Assembly: GCA_030695285.1 (NCBI GenBank)
Contig: JAUYTF010000267.1
Location: 1 to 16,318, forward strand
DNA: 16,318 nt
Direction of reading: 5' to 3'
DNA from: Eubacteriales bacterium
Lineage (GTDB): Bacteria > Bacillota > Clostridia > Christensenellales > CAG-138
Shown here: in pieces, positions 1 to 6,596 of the stretch
How the letters are laid out: each line of letters begins with the position of its first letter
Numbering within the stretch: the first letter of the stretch is position 1
Made by a program: the position numbers and the translations under genes
The notes under the pieces: generated by a model
Databases searched by the model: none
The model's input: only the letters and a program-made list of their open reading frames with translations
What the model was told of the DNA's origin: nothing

Positions 1-317
1 CCGTCGAGCGTCGGCGGGGCGTAGGCCGCGCCCTTGCTCTCTGCTTTTTTGTTGAGCAGCTCATCCGTCTTTTTGAGTACGGCGGCAAAGGCTTCCTCTC
101 CCGCGCACGAGACGGCGATAAAGAAATCGTTCGCGGACACCGCGCTGGTAAGCTCCGGCGTGGCAACGCCGATGTTGTGCGCGATCTCCTTGTTCAGATC
201 CGACCCCATGCCGACGAGCGCTTCCGTCACGCCCTCCACCTTCTTGAGTTCTTTCGAGATGAGCATGAGGGTGACGGAATCAAAGTATGCGTTTTTTTTG
301 ACTTCCAGCTTGATCAT
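1..317 (-). CDS. fdrA: FdrA-family protein, N-terminal part (cut by window edge)
   Basis: Only the first ~105 residues are inside the window. The protein begins MIKLEVKKNAYFDSVTLMLI and continues with KELKKVEGV, a G-M-G-S-D-L-NK stretch and a T-P-E-L segment. This matches the N-terminal region of FdrA (AllF in Escherichia coli), a succinyl-CoA-synthetase-like protein. Known family role: AllF acts with AllG (DUF1116) and AllH (DUF2877) as oxamate carbamoyltransferase in anaerobic allantoin breakdown; other FdrA homologues have unknown acyl-CoA or carbamoyl substrates. The start at 317 is supported by GGAGGG about 8 bases upstream and by an ATGA overlap with the preceding mini-ORF. The DUF2877 gene just upstream supports the family call. 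The substrate here is unknown, and the thiolase/DUF35 neighbours argue against simple allantoin catabolism. Confidence 0.8.
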   Translation of the reverse strand, partial: MIKLEVKKNAYFDSVTLMLISKELKKVEGVTEALVGMGSDLNKEIAHNIGVATPELTSAVSANDFFIAVSCAGEEAFAAVLKKTDELLNKKAESKGAAYAPPTLD

Positions 318-391
318 GTTTTATTCCCTCCGATGAGCATGCGAGTCTCGGAATCATCGTATCTGTTTTTCTTAGTTTCCAGCTTGATCAT
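314..391 (-). CDS. Mini-ORF 2 (25 aa), duplicated 5' end of fdrA
   Basis: A 25-codon ORF whose first 20 residues resemble the FdrA N-terminus, followed by GGNKT and a stop. Its ATG overlaps the stop of mini-ORF 1 (ATGA), and its own TGA overlaps the fdrA ATG in the same way. GGAGGGAAT precedes its start. It is the second copy of a 74-bp tandem unit, and 69 of 74 bases equal copy 1. The last codons read through the ribosome binding site of fdrA, so its translation would be coupled to fdrA. Whether the peptide does anything is unknown. It could be a pure duplication remnant kept for its translation signal. Confidence 0.5.
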   Translation of the reverse strand: MIKLETKKNRYDDSETRMLIGGNKT

Positions 392-465
392 GATTCATTC
401 CCTCCGATGAGCATGCGAGTCTCGGAATCATCGTATCTGTTTTTCTTGACTTCCAGCTTGATCAT
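318..465 (-). repeat. Two 74-bp tandem repeats, third diverged copy inside fdrA
   Basis: Units run 465-392 and 391-318 (minus strand) and differ at five positions. The first 60 bases are repeated a third time at the beginning of fdrA (317-258), with 51 of 60 identical. Each unit carries an ATG, 20 fdrA-like codons and a GGAGGGAAT ribosome binding site for the next unit. The period of 74 is not a multiple of three, so each unit shifts frame and terminates instead of lengthening FdrA. Confidence 0.9.
388..465 (-). CDS. Mini-ORF 1 (25 aa), duplicated 5' end of fdrA
   Basis: A 25-codon ORF: 16 of its first 20 residues equal the FdrA N-terminus, then GGNES and a stop. The start overlaps the stop of the DUF2877 gene (ATGA), with GGAGGAAT just upstream. 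The stop overlaps the ATG of mini-ORF 2. The four differences from FdrA all replace a hydrophobic residue with a charged one: A10R, F12D, V15E and L17R. It is probably a tandem duplication of the fdrA initiation region. Expression is plausible because the ribosome binding site is excellent, but a function is not established. Confidence 0.5.
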   Translation of the reverse strand: MIKLEVKKNRYDDSETRMLIGGNES

Positions 466-1352
466 GGCGTGATTCCTCCAATTTGCTGCCACAGCGCGAG
501 CACAATGCCTGCGAGCATGTCCGCACCGGATGTGGAGCCGATGGCAAGCGTGCGCTCAATGGCGCGATTTGCCGAAGCTTTGTCCATAAATGTAAACATA
601 GCGCGAAAAAGATCGCAGATCGCCGCGTTGGCGAGCGCCATACCGCTATGGAGCAAAAACGTTCCGCTGATGCGGTTGGTTCGCTCTGTCGCCGCATGTG
701 CCATGCGTGGGATGAGCGCTTTCGCTTCGATACGGTTTTTCGCGCGAAAGAGCAGATGAAGTGCCGAAAAATATCCCGCGAGCAGGTCATCCGAAGATGG
801 CGTCAGCCCCATGCCACAGCCCGCGCAGTCTGCCGCTGCAAGAGCCGCCTCTTCCCACGCGCCCAGCGAAACCGCATAAGTCAGCCGCTCCAGCCTTGGC
901 GCAAGAAAGCGGGTATAGTGGTTGCCATCTCCGCCCGAAATGAGCGGAGCTAAGCTCATCTCCGCATCCGCGCTTTTGAGCGCTTCCAGAATCAGCGCTG
1001 AAAGCGTCTCTTCCGCCTCTGTGCCATATCGCAATTCGATCGCATCGAGGCTGAGTTCCGAGGGTGGTGCGCTTGAAAGATCGATTTCGATCTGTGCGTC
1101 GGGGATGATGAGCATCCCTTCCCCCAGATACGCCGCCATGCTTGTGCGGACACCCGTCTGGGGAAACGGGGCACTCGTCCGCACAAGCACGGCATATGGC
1201 GTTAGGGCCTTATCTTGTGCAATCAACCCGATCAGCCCACGAAACCCAAACTCCAGATTCACCGCGTGATCAAACACGGAATGCACCGTGCCGGAACGTG
1301 AACGGCTCAGCGAGAGATCCAGGAGGCGTTGGCAAACGGCTGTTGCTCTCAT
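462..1352 (-). CDS. DUF2877 protein, AllH/YlbF-like carbamoyltransferase subunit
   Basis: A 296-residue protein. The family signature GMGLTPSSDDLLAGY lies at residues 180-194, with TNRISGTFLLHSG at 225-237 and GSTSGADMLAG at 272-282. These match DUF2877, the AllH (YlbF) subunit that works with AllF (FdrA) and AllG (DUF1116) in oxamate carbamoyltransferase of E. coli. No DUF1116 gene is visible; it may lie beyond the left edge after fdrA. An in-frame stop only five codons upstream with no other start codon between fixes the ATG at 1352, although its ribosome binding site is poor. It starts 15 bases after the DUF35 gene, which suggests coupled translation. The stop overlaps mini-ORF 1. The family assignment is strong; the actual reaction in this operon is inferred only. 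Confidence 0.85.
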   Translation of the reverse strand: MRATAVCQRLLDLSLSRSRSGTVHSVFDHAVNLEFGFRGLIGLIAQDKALTPYAVLVRTSAPFPQTGVRTSMAAYLGEGMLIIPDAQIEIDLSSAPPSELSLDAIELRYGTEAEETLSALILEALKSADAEMSLAPLISGGDGNHYTRFLAPRLERLTYAVSLGAWEEAALAAADCAGCGMGLTPSSDDLLAGYFSALHLLFRAKNRIEAKALIPRMAHAATERTNRISGTFLLHSGMALANAAICDLFRAMFTFMDKASANRAIERTLAIGSTSGADMLAGIVLALWQQIGGITP

Positions 1353-1367
1353 GTGACAGTCGCCAGG

Positions 1368-1733
1368 TTACGGCTTGACAAAGACGAAACCGGTCTCTTT
1401 GCAGTCGATGCTTTCCTTATACAGGATGCTGCGGGTTCGTACGACACCGACGGTGGCGAGCAGCTCCATACCGCTCTCGATGCCCTCGTCAAAGCCGATC
1501 TGTCCCGTCACGCGGACGCCGTTCTCAAACTCGACCACGCCAAAGTGGAGCCAGGGCTGCATATATCCTTCCGGCAAATTATATACGCGCGTCCATGTCA
1601 GGAGCTTGCATTTCCCACCGAGCTCAACCTCGGTGAATTCGCGCCCGTCGCAATCCGGATTCTGGCAAACGACGTAGCGGGGATGGTGCAGCTTGCCGCA
1701 TTTCGTGCATTTGTAGGCATACATCTGTTCCAT
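1368..1733 (-). CDS. Zn-ribbon / OB-fold protein (DUF35)
   Basis: A 121-residue protein with an N-terminal rubredoxin-like zinc ribbon (C9-x2-C12 and C23-x4-C28) followed by an OB-fold-like region containing WTRVYNLPEGY, FGVVEFENGVRVTGQI and a short C-terminal strand. DUF35 proteins are partners of thiolase-superfamily enzymes; examples are PhlB with PhlC, the archaeal thiolase/HMG-CoA synthase complex, and the steroid retro-aldolase Ltp2 with its DUF35 domain. They bind the CoA end of the substrate. Here it follows the thiolase-like gene by 13 bases, with GGGAGGGAG in the gap, so both are almost certainly made together as a complex. All four zinc-binding cysteines are present. Confidence 0.9.
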   Translation of the reverse strand: MEQMYAYKCTKCGKLHHPRYVVCQNPDCDGREFTEVELGGKCKLLTWTRVYNLPEGYMQPWLHFGVVEFENGVRVTGQIGFDEGIESGMELLATVGVVRTRSILYKESIDCKETGFVFVKP

Positions 1734-1746
1734 GTTCTCTCCCTCC

Positions 1747-2943
1747 CTACTTCGTGGTCAAAATCGTCGCCACGACATTGTTGCCAAACCCGCCGAAATT
1801 GACGGCAAGCCCGGTCTTTGCGCCCTCTACCTGACGGCCTTCCGCTTCGCCGCGCAACTGGCGCACGAGCTCGATGATCTGCGAAACGCCGGTGGCTCCC
1901 AGCGGATGTCCTTTTGCCTTGAGTCCGCCGGAGGTGTTGATCGGCATTTTGCCGCCAACCTTCGTGTCTCCGTTGCGCGCTGCGATATGCCCCTGCCCGC
2001 GCGGGAAGAGGCCCGCTTCTTCGCTTTCCTCGATTTCAAGAATCTGGAATGCGTCGTGCAGCTCGGCAACGTCGATATCCTCCGGCCCTATGCCGGCCAT
2101 CTTGTATGCCTTTTGCGCGCTCAGGCGCACAGCCAGCAGGTCGCTCGGATTTTCGCGGTTGGCAACCACGTGCGTATCGGTCGCCGAAGCAATGCCCGCC
2201 ACGCGGATAAACGGCTTGTGTGCAAAGCCCAGCTCGTCCTGCTTGTCCTTTGCAACGAGCAATACGGCAGCCGCGCCGTCCGACACGGGGCACATATCAA
2301 ACTGCCGCAGCGGATCGGCGACGATGGGGTTTGTCGCGTTGATGTAAGCCGGGTTTGTGATGCGTTCGAGCACCACCGGGCGCTGGATGTGCGCCACGGG
2401 GTTGTGGCAGGCATTGTCGTGGTTTTTGACCGAGACGATGGAGAGGTCTTTACTCTCCACGCCGAAACGATCCATGCAAAGCCGCGTAAACATGCCGGCA
2501 AACGACGGCAGCGTGAGTCCGTATTTATACTCCGCCGTGGGGTGCAGCATGGTCGCGACAAAGTCGGTGCCTTCCCAGCCCGTCACTTCACGCATTGCCT
2601 CGCCGCCGATGACCAGCACGCAGTCGCACATACCGGAGGCGATTGCCATCACGCCGAGCTTCACGGCGGATGCACCGGAGGCGGGCCCGTTTTCGATGGT
2701 TTCCGCCATCGCCGGGCGGATGTTGAGCGCATCCACAACAGCGCTAGCCGCGCCAGAAACGCGGTTGACCATGCCCGCGCCCATAGAGGCGACAAGCACC
2801 TGCTCGATCACGTTTTTCCGGCCGGTTTTTGCGCCCGCGTCGTCCATAGCGAGCAGCGCCGCTTCACAGAGCATATCGAGAAACGAGCCGTTCGTCTTTC
2901 CAAACTTGGCATGGCCGACGCCAACGATTCCTACCTGTCTCAT
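1747..2943 (-). CDS. Thiolase-fold protein lacking the nucleophilic Cys (SCPx type)
   Basis: A 398-residue protein of the SCPx-type thiolase group. It shows GVGHAKFG at the N-terminus, LPSFAGMFTR and VKNHDNA in the middle, PVSDGAAAVLL at 219-229, the loop LHDAF (H296) and GHPLGATG (H346), and a final NFGGFG. At the position of the nucleophilic cysteine, where the family reads E-N-x-C-A-S-G, this protein reads E-N-G-P-A-S-G (Pro87; codon CCC at 2683-2685). The Claisen acyl-enzyme route is therefore unlikely. In Ltp2-DUF35, a thiolase-fold enzyme acts as a retro-aldolase without that cysteine, so an aldolase or a scaffold role is possible. An upstream in-frame ATG at 2982 exists, but AAGGAAGAAGG before 2943 and family alignment favour this start. 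Confidence 0.87.
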   Translation of the reverse strand: MRQVGIVGVGHAKFGKTNGSFLDMLCEAALLAMDDAGAKTGRKNVIEQVLVASMGAGMVNRVSGAASAVVDALNIRPAMAETIENGPASGASAVKLGVMAIASGMCDCVLVIGGEAMREVTGWEGTDFVATMLHPTAEYKYGLTLPSFAGMFTRLCMDRFGVESKDLSIVSVKNHDNACHNPVAHIQRPVVLERITNPAYINATNPIVADPLRQFDMCPVSDGAAAVLLVAKDKQDELGFAHKPFIRVAGIASATDTHVVANRENPSDLLAVRLSAQKAYKMAGIGPEDIDVAELHDAFQILEIEESEEAGLFPRGQGHIAARNGDTKVGGKMPINTSGGLKAKGHPLGATGVSQIIELVRQLRGEAEGRQVEGAKTGLAVNFGGFGNNVVATILTTK

Positions 2944-3013
2944 TGCCTTCTTCCTTTCTTCCCTCACGCAGCGCGGGCGCATTTACAGCGCCGCACGCGA
3001 GCCTACCGAAGCG

Positions 3014-3685
3014 TCAGACGCTGATCTTGGCGGGCATGTGCACCACTTCGTTGGCTTCGATCACGTCTTCAAACGCGGGGCGAATGCCGACGTTCTTGTT
3101 GGCCTTGTGCTTTTCCCAAAGCGCGCGGGTAAGAACAAAGGTCGGCACGCCGCCGAGCTCGTGCGGGCACTGCGGGCGGGACTCGAGCTCATACTCGATC
3201 ATCCAGCGCTTAAAGCCGTTGGGGCTCTCCGCTACGATCCAGACCTCGTCCTGATTCATAAAGTCGAAGTGATATTCCATCTTGGCGGCAAAGAGCTGCG
3301 CGCCGACGCGGGCGCCGCGCTTGAGCGTCATGGTGTGATAGCTCATGCCGACTTTCTCGTTGACCATGCGGCCATTGACGATACCGGCGATTTCGCCGTC
3401 GATCACGCCGATGAGCAGATATTCATCCTGCACGCGATAGCGCAGCATGCCTAAGAGTTCCGCGACGATACGCGCAGAGACGATGTCGTAGAAATCCTTC
3501 TGGTGATCTAATAGCACCTTGATGCTGTCGATGACCATCTCGGTCTCTTCGCGCGTCGCGGTGCGAACAAGCATGTCCTCGCCGGTGGTCAGCGGGATCA
3601 CCTTTGCTTCATACGGCTTGAGCCCGATCGTCGGCGGACGCAGCGTTGCTTCCATTTCGTCAACGAGAATATCATACTTACCCAT
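3014..3685 (-). CDS. GNAT-like N-acetyltransferase family protein
   Basis: A 223-residue protein, first gene of the operon, with a strong AAGGAGG ribosome binding site. After a ~50-residue lead, the pattern fits a GNAT fold: VRTATREETEMV (strand 1, helix 1), IGVIDGEIAGIVNG (strands 2-3), TMTLKRGARVGAQLF (strand 4 with an R-G-A-R-x-G-A acetyl-CoA loop) and VWIVAESPNGFKRWMIEY (strand 5, helix 4, like the N-x-x-A-x-x-L-Y-E region). No signal peptide or membrane segment is seen. The substrate cannot be read from sequence. Position as leader gene of a CoA-enzyme operon suggests it acylates or senses a pathway intermediate, which is inference. The call rests on pattern only and is less certain than its neighbours. 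Confidence 0.6.
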   Translation of the reverse strand: MGKYDILVDEMEATLRPPTIGLKPYEAKVIPLTTGEDMLVRTATREETEMVIDSIKVLLDHQKDFYDIVSARIVAELLGMLRYRVQDEYLLIGVIDGEIAGIVNGRMVNEKVGMSYHTMTLKRGARVGAQLFAAKMEYHFDFMNQDEVWIVAESPNGFKRWMIEYELESRPQCPHELGGVPTFVLTRALWEKHKANKNVGIRPAFEDVIEANEVVHMPAKISV

Positions 3686-3756
3686 GTGTGTTTGCCTCCT
3701 TCATTTGTTTAAAAGAATTGTTTCAAGAATAAAGATTTGCGCTGAACTACATCACC

Positions 3757-3785
3757 ATTGTAGCGTCATTATGAAGCCTTGTCTA
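3757..3785 (-). promoter_or_regulatory. Promoter of the GNAT-thiolase-fdrA operon
   Basis: Read on the minus strand: -35 TAGACA (3785-3780), 17-base spacer, -10 TACAAT (3762-3757). Each hexamer has five of six consensus bases. The expected start of transcription is about 65-70 bases before the ATG of the GNAT gene. No other good promoter was seen further down in this operon. Confidence 0.7.
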
Positions 3786-4086
3786 GTATTCCTTGCAAAT
3801 ATTTCAACTTGATTTCTCCCGGTGGTTTTCCGGCGGTAGATTTTTCCCGATCGAACGTTTTTTTGAACAGAACGCGCACTATTATATATTTTTCTCTTGA
3901 ATTCAGCCGTTTTTTTACTCACTCACAGACGCATTCTCACTTGCAAATATTCGGTCTTTCGCCGTTCAAATAGGCATTTTCTTTGCTTTTTTTCGCTAAG
4001 AATCATCATGATGTTGATTATTATTGCAGGATTCCTTCTGTCATCATGCATAATCTGTAAAATCTTCTTGCGTTTTCCCGTCCAAA
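3786..4086. other. Gene-free AT-rich spacer between divergent units
   Basis: About 300 bases with T-rich tracts and no convincing coding region. A 12-base direct repeat (CTTGCAAATATT) occurs at 3792-3803 and 3940-3951. It could be coincidental or mark binding sites; no terminator, RNA gene or riboswitch was recognised. Confidence 0.5.
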
Positions 4087-4115
4087 TTGTGTTTCTTTGG
4101 CGCGCGTAGTATACT
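4087..4115 (+). promoter_or_regulatory. Probable pfkA promoter
   Basis: -35 TTGTGT (4087-4092), 17-base spacer, -10 TATACT (4110-4115). The -35 is weak and the -10 good. This would give a leader of about 105 bases before pfkA. Confidence 0.5.
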
Positions 4116-4227
4116 ATATGAAAATAATAGGGGAATTTGCGTTGTCGCAGAGATCCAGCGCCCCGTTCTTGCGCAAAACGATACGTGACCTGCTCAGCAG
4201 GTTTGAGCATAAGAGAGGAAACAGCAC

Positions 4228-5202
4228 ATGGATAACAAAATTCGTCGAATCGGAATCCTCACCAGCGGCGGTGACGCGCCGGGCATGAACGCGGCGATCC
4301 GTGCCGCAGTGCGCACCTGCGTGCTGCACAATATCACCCCCATCGGTATCCGGCGCGGCTACAACGGCCTGATCCATTCAGATGTGGTCGAGCTCGACGC
4401 GCGTGCCGTAAACGGCATCACCGCGCGCGGTGGCACGATTCTCTATACGGCCCGCAGTGAGGAGTTCCGCGCGGACGAGGGCGTACAGCGCGCGGCGAAC
4501 AACTGCAAATACCTCGGCATCGACGGTGTCATTGCCATCGGCGGGGACGGCACCTTTCGCGGCGCGCGGGAGCTTGCCAAGCACGGCATCAATACCATCG
4601 GCATACCCGGCACCATCGACAACGACATCGCCTGCTCGCATTATTCCATCGGCTTCGACACGGCGGCAAATACCGCCATCGATGCCATCGATAAGCTCTC
4701 GGACACCATGCAGAGCCACCAGCGCACCAGCGTGGTGGAGATCATGGGCAGAAATGCGGGGCACCTTGCCGTCTACGTCGGCATCTCCGTGGGCGCCACG
4801 GCGATCATACTGCCCGAGCGTCCGTTTGACTTTGAGCGGGATATCGTGGAGCACATCCGCGAGAGCCAGTATCGCGGCAAGCATCACCACCTCATCATCG
4901 TAGCCGAGGGCACAAACAGCACCAATGAGATCGCCCAGCGCTGCCGCGACGAAATGGGTCTGGATACCCGCGTCACCATCATCGGCCATGTGCAGCGCGG
5001 CGGCAGCCCGTCCGCGCGCGACCGCGTGATGGCAACGCGCATGGGGCACCGCGCAGTGGAGGAGATCCTCGCGGGCGGCACCAACCTCATCGTCTGCTAT
5101 CGCAACAGCCAGATCACCACGCTGCCCATCGACGAGGCGCTGAGCATGACAAAAGATCTCGACGAGTATATGTACCGCGTGGCGACAGAGATCACGATCT
5201 GA
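4228..5202 (+). CDS. pfkA: ATP-dependent 6-phosphofructokinase
   Basis: A 324-residue protein of the usual bacterial PfkA length. It phosphorylates fructose 6-phosphate to fructose 1,6-bisphosphate in glycolysis, in the cytoplasm. Motifs: LTSGGDAPGMNAAIR at 11-25, GGDGT at 105-109, PGTIDNDI at 127-134 (D131 is the catalytic base), MGRNAGHLA at 173-181 and GHVQRGGSPSARDR in the C-terminal half. Gly at the second GGDG position and Gly after Pro in PGTIDND mark the ATP-using rather than the pyrophosphate-using type. GAGAGG precedes the start by about 9 bases. It has its own promoter and terminator and is not linked here to pyruvate kinase or other glycolytic genes. Confidence 0.97.
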   Translation: MDNKIRRIGILTSGGDAPGMNAAIRAAVRTCVLHNITPIGIRRGYNGLIHSDVVELDARAVNGITARGGTILYTARSEEFRADEGVQRAANNCKYLGIDGVIAIGGDGTFRGARELAKHGINTIGIPGTIDNDIACSHYSIGFDTAANTAIDAIDKLSDTMQSHQRTSVVEIMGRNAGHLAVYVGISVGATAIILPERPFDFERDIVEHIRESQYRGKHHHLIIVAEGTNSTNEIAQRCRDEMGLDTRVTIIGHVQRGGSPSARDRVMATRMGHRAVEEILAGGTNLIVCYRNSQITTLPIDEALSMTKDLDEYMYRVATEITI

Positions 5203-5216
5203 TCCGTATGACAGCG

Positions 5217-5243
5217 AAAAACCTGGGCGCTCGCCCGGGTTTT
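5217..5243 (+). terminator. Intrinsic terminator after pfkA
   Basis: A-tract, stem CCTGGG / CCCGGG (one G-T pair) with loop CGCTCG, followed by TTTT. The flanking A and T runs extend the pairing. It lies 15 bases after the pfkA stop. Confidence 0.85.
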
Positions 5244-5263
5244 CTTGCGCAAAAAAATCTTGA

Positions 5264-6019
5264 ATGAACGAGAGAGAAAAGATGGTATGTGATACATATG
5301 GAGACGCGCAGAACCCCACACTGGTTCTGTTGCACGGCGCGGCGGCGTTGGATACCTTCTCGCATCAATACGAAGCGCTTTCGCACTGGTTTCACGTGCT
5401 GGTGCCGCATCTGCCCGGCGCTGGTGAGGCGGCGGCGGAGCTGTATGACCCGCAGACTACGGCAGACGCGCTAGCGGAGTGGATCGCCTCGCTGGGCGCA
5501 GACCGTGTGCTGCTCATGGGGCACTCCGTCGGCGCTGAGCTTGCGGTCAAGCTCGCGAGTGAACACGAGCAGCTCTTCTCCCGCGCGGTGTTCTTAAGCC
5601 CCTGGCTCTGCGCCAGTGAAGCTGCCGCGCGCCGCTATGCCGGCATGGCGCGCATGACCCATGGCGCGATCAAGAGCGCCTATTTGCTGCGCATGCAAGC
5701 GAAGTATTGGGGACTGACGCCGGAGCAGACGGAGAAGCTCGTATCTTACGGCCCACGCATCACTCTGGAAACGTATGTCGCGTTTTACAAAAAGCGTATC
5801 CACCTGAGCGAGCTGTCGGGTTATCCTTCCGTCAGCATTCCGATGCTCGCCATGTGCACGCGCGGCGAAACGGCGGAGATGAGAACTTCCGTGCGTACGC
5901 TGGGCGAGCAAAACACAAACTGCCTCACGGTGATCTTTCCGCAAGGCAGTCATGATTTTGTGTTGCGCAAGCATAATCTGCTCAATCCGATGCTGCTGGA
6001 TTTTCTGACGGCGAAATAG
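5264..6019 (+). CDS. Alpha/beta hydrolase
   Basis: A 251-residue protein with an alpha/beta hydrolase core. LVLLHG (20-25) forms the oxyanion-hole turn, GHSVG (86-90) is the nucleophile elbow with Ser88, and GSHDF (229-232) provides the catalytic His230. The acid residue after strand 6 is not obvious; E202 in CTRGE is a candidate. There is no signal peptide, so it is probably cytoplasmic, and the substrate cannot be told. The start is uncertain: neither ATG 5264 nor ATG 5282 has a good ribosome binding site, and the shorter form (245 residues) fits the family equally well. It begins 21-39 bases after the pfkA terminator, leaving little room for its own promoter, so it may depend on read-through. 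It converges on the gene ending at 6025. Confidence 0.85.
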   Translation: MNEREKMVCDTYGDAQNPTLVLLHGAAALDTFSHQYEALSHWFHVLVPHLPGAGEAAAELYDPQTTADALAEWIASLGADRVLLMGHSVGAELAVKLASEHEQLFSRAVFLSPWLCASEAAARRYAGMARMTHGAIKSAYLLRMQAKYWGLTPEQTEKLVSYGPRITLETYVAFYKKRIHLSELSGYPSVSIPMLAMCTRGETAEMRTSVRTLGEQNTNCLTVIFPQGSHDFVLRKHNLLNPMLLDFLTAK

Positions 6020-6024
6020 GCCGC

Positions 6025-6594
6025 TTACTGCGCTTCTTCGCGAGATTCCGTCACAGCTGGCTCCTTCTTTCCCGGCCATGCGAGGATCAGCGCAAACGGA
6101 ATGACATTGTTCTTCGTCAAAAACCCGCGCATGGTTGAAATATGGTTCTCTTTCCCCGCGAGACCGTTGAGGAAGCGAAAACGCGCCTCCCCGTCCTCCT
6201 CCGGCGGAAGAGACTCGTCTGCATAAAACGTAACGAAATGAAAACCGTCCTTGTGGCAATAGTAAATGATACCCGCGCTTGTCCCCTCGGGCAAGCGCGC
6301 TTTTTTATTCCAGCGGAACTTGATCGGCATACGGTAGCCGTGCTTTTTGAGTTTGCGGCGCAGACGAAAGAGGTCGGTACCCACTAGCCCGCGAAAAACC
6401 GTGTGTCGAATCAATTCATCCGCCAGCGTTTTTTCATCGACGTTCTCCCCCATTCGCTTAAGGAAGTTATAAGCCGCAATCCAGCCGCAGCCGTTGATAT
6501 CGCTCGTCAACACGCCGTAGCGGATGTGCGTCAGCCGCGCCTGATCCACGATATAGCCGTCCTTTGAATATGGCGTTCTGATTGGTTGATCCAT
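6025..6594 (-). CDS. Uncharacterised protein, possibly C39-like cysteine-peptidase fold
   Basis: I do not recognise a named family for this 189-residue protein. What can be seen is NGCGWIAAYNFL around C36, resembling the Cys-Gly-x-x-A-x-x-M start of C39-like papain-fold domains, and GFHFVTFYA with H119 about 80 residues later, the spacing of a Cys-His pair. A polar residue (N143 in FLNG) could complete a triad. There is no signal peptide. Start chosen at ATG 6594, after AAGGTGAG; GTG 6600, overlapping the stop of the acyltransferase gene, is an alternative. It follows that gene by two bases, so the two are translated together and may act together, for example in processing or modifying an envelope substrate (inference). 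Confidence 0.55.
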   Translation of the reverse strand: MDQPIRTPYSKDGYIVDQARLTHIRYGVLTSDINGCGWIAAYNFLKRMGENVDEKTLADELIRHTVFRGLVGTDLFRLRRKLKKHGYRMPIKFRWNKKARLPEGTSAGIIYYCHKDGFHFVTFYADESLPPEEDGEARFRFLNGLAGKENHISTMRGFLTKNNVIPFALILAWPGKKEPAVTESREEAQ

Positions 6595-6596
6595 CT

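Noticed and set aside
318..465. CRISPR-like or insertion-sequence-related direct repeats
   Set aside because: The two units are directly adjacent without spacers and copy the fdrA start region; they are a local tandem duplication.
1747..2943. Thiolase-like gene as a pseudogene because of the missing Cys
   Set aside because: The frame is intact at full length, all other motifs are kept, and it is tightly coupled to its DUF35 partner; altered function is more likely than decay.
1732..3024. 430-codon plus-strand open frame
   Set aside because: It is antisense to the thiolase-fold gene. Its translation is rich in His, Arg and Ala without any domain, while the minus strand has full family motifs and good ribosome binding sites.
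3923..4210. 95-codon minus-strand frame in the spacer before pfkA
   Set aside because: It would overlap the probable pfkA promoter, has no ribosome binding site, and its composition (many Arg, Lys, Tyr, Ile) is that of random AT-rich DNA.
4378..5319. 313-codon minus-strand open frame
   Set aside because: Antisense to pfkA and its terminator. GC-rich codons in pfkA create a long open frame; the product has no recognisable feature.
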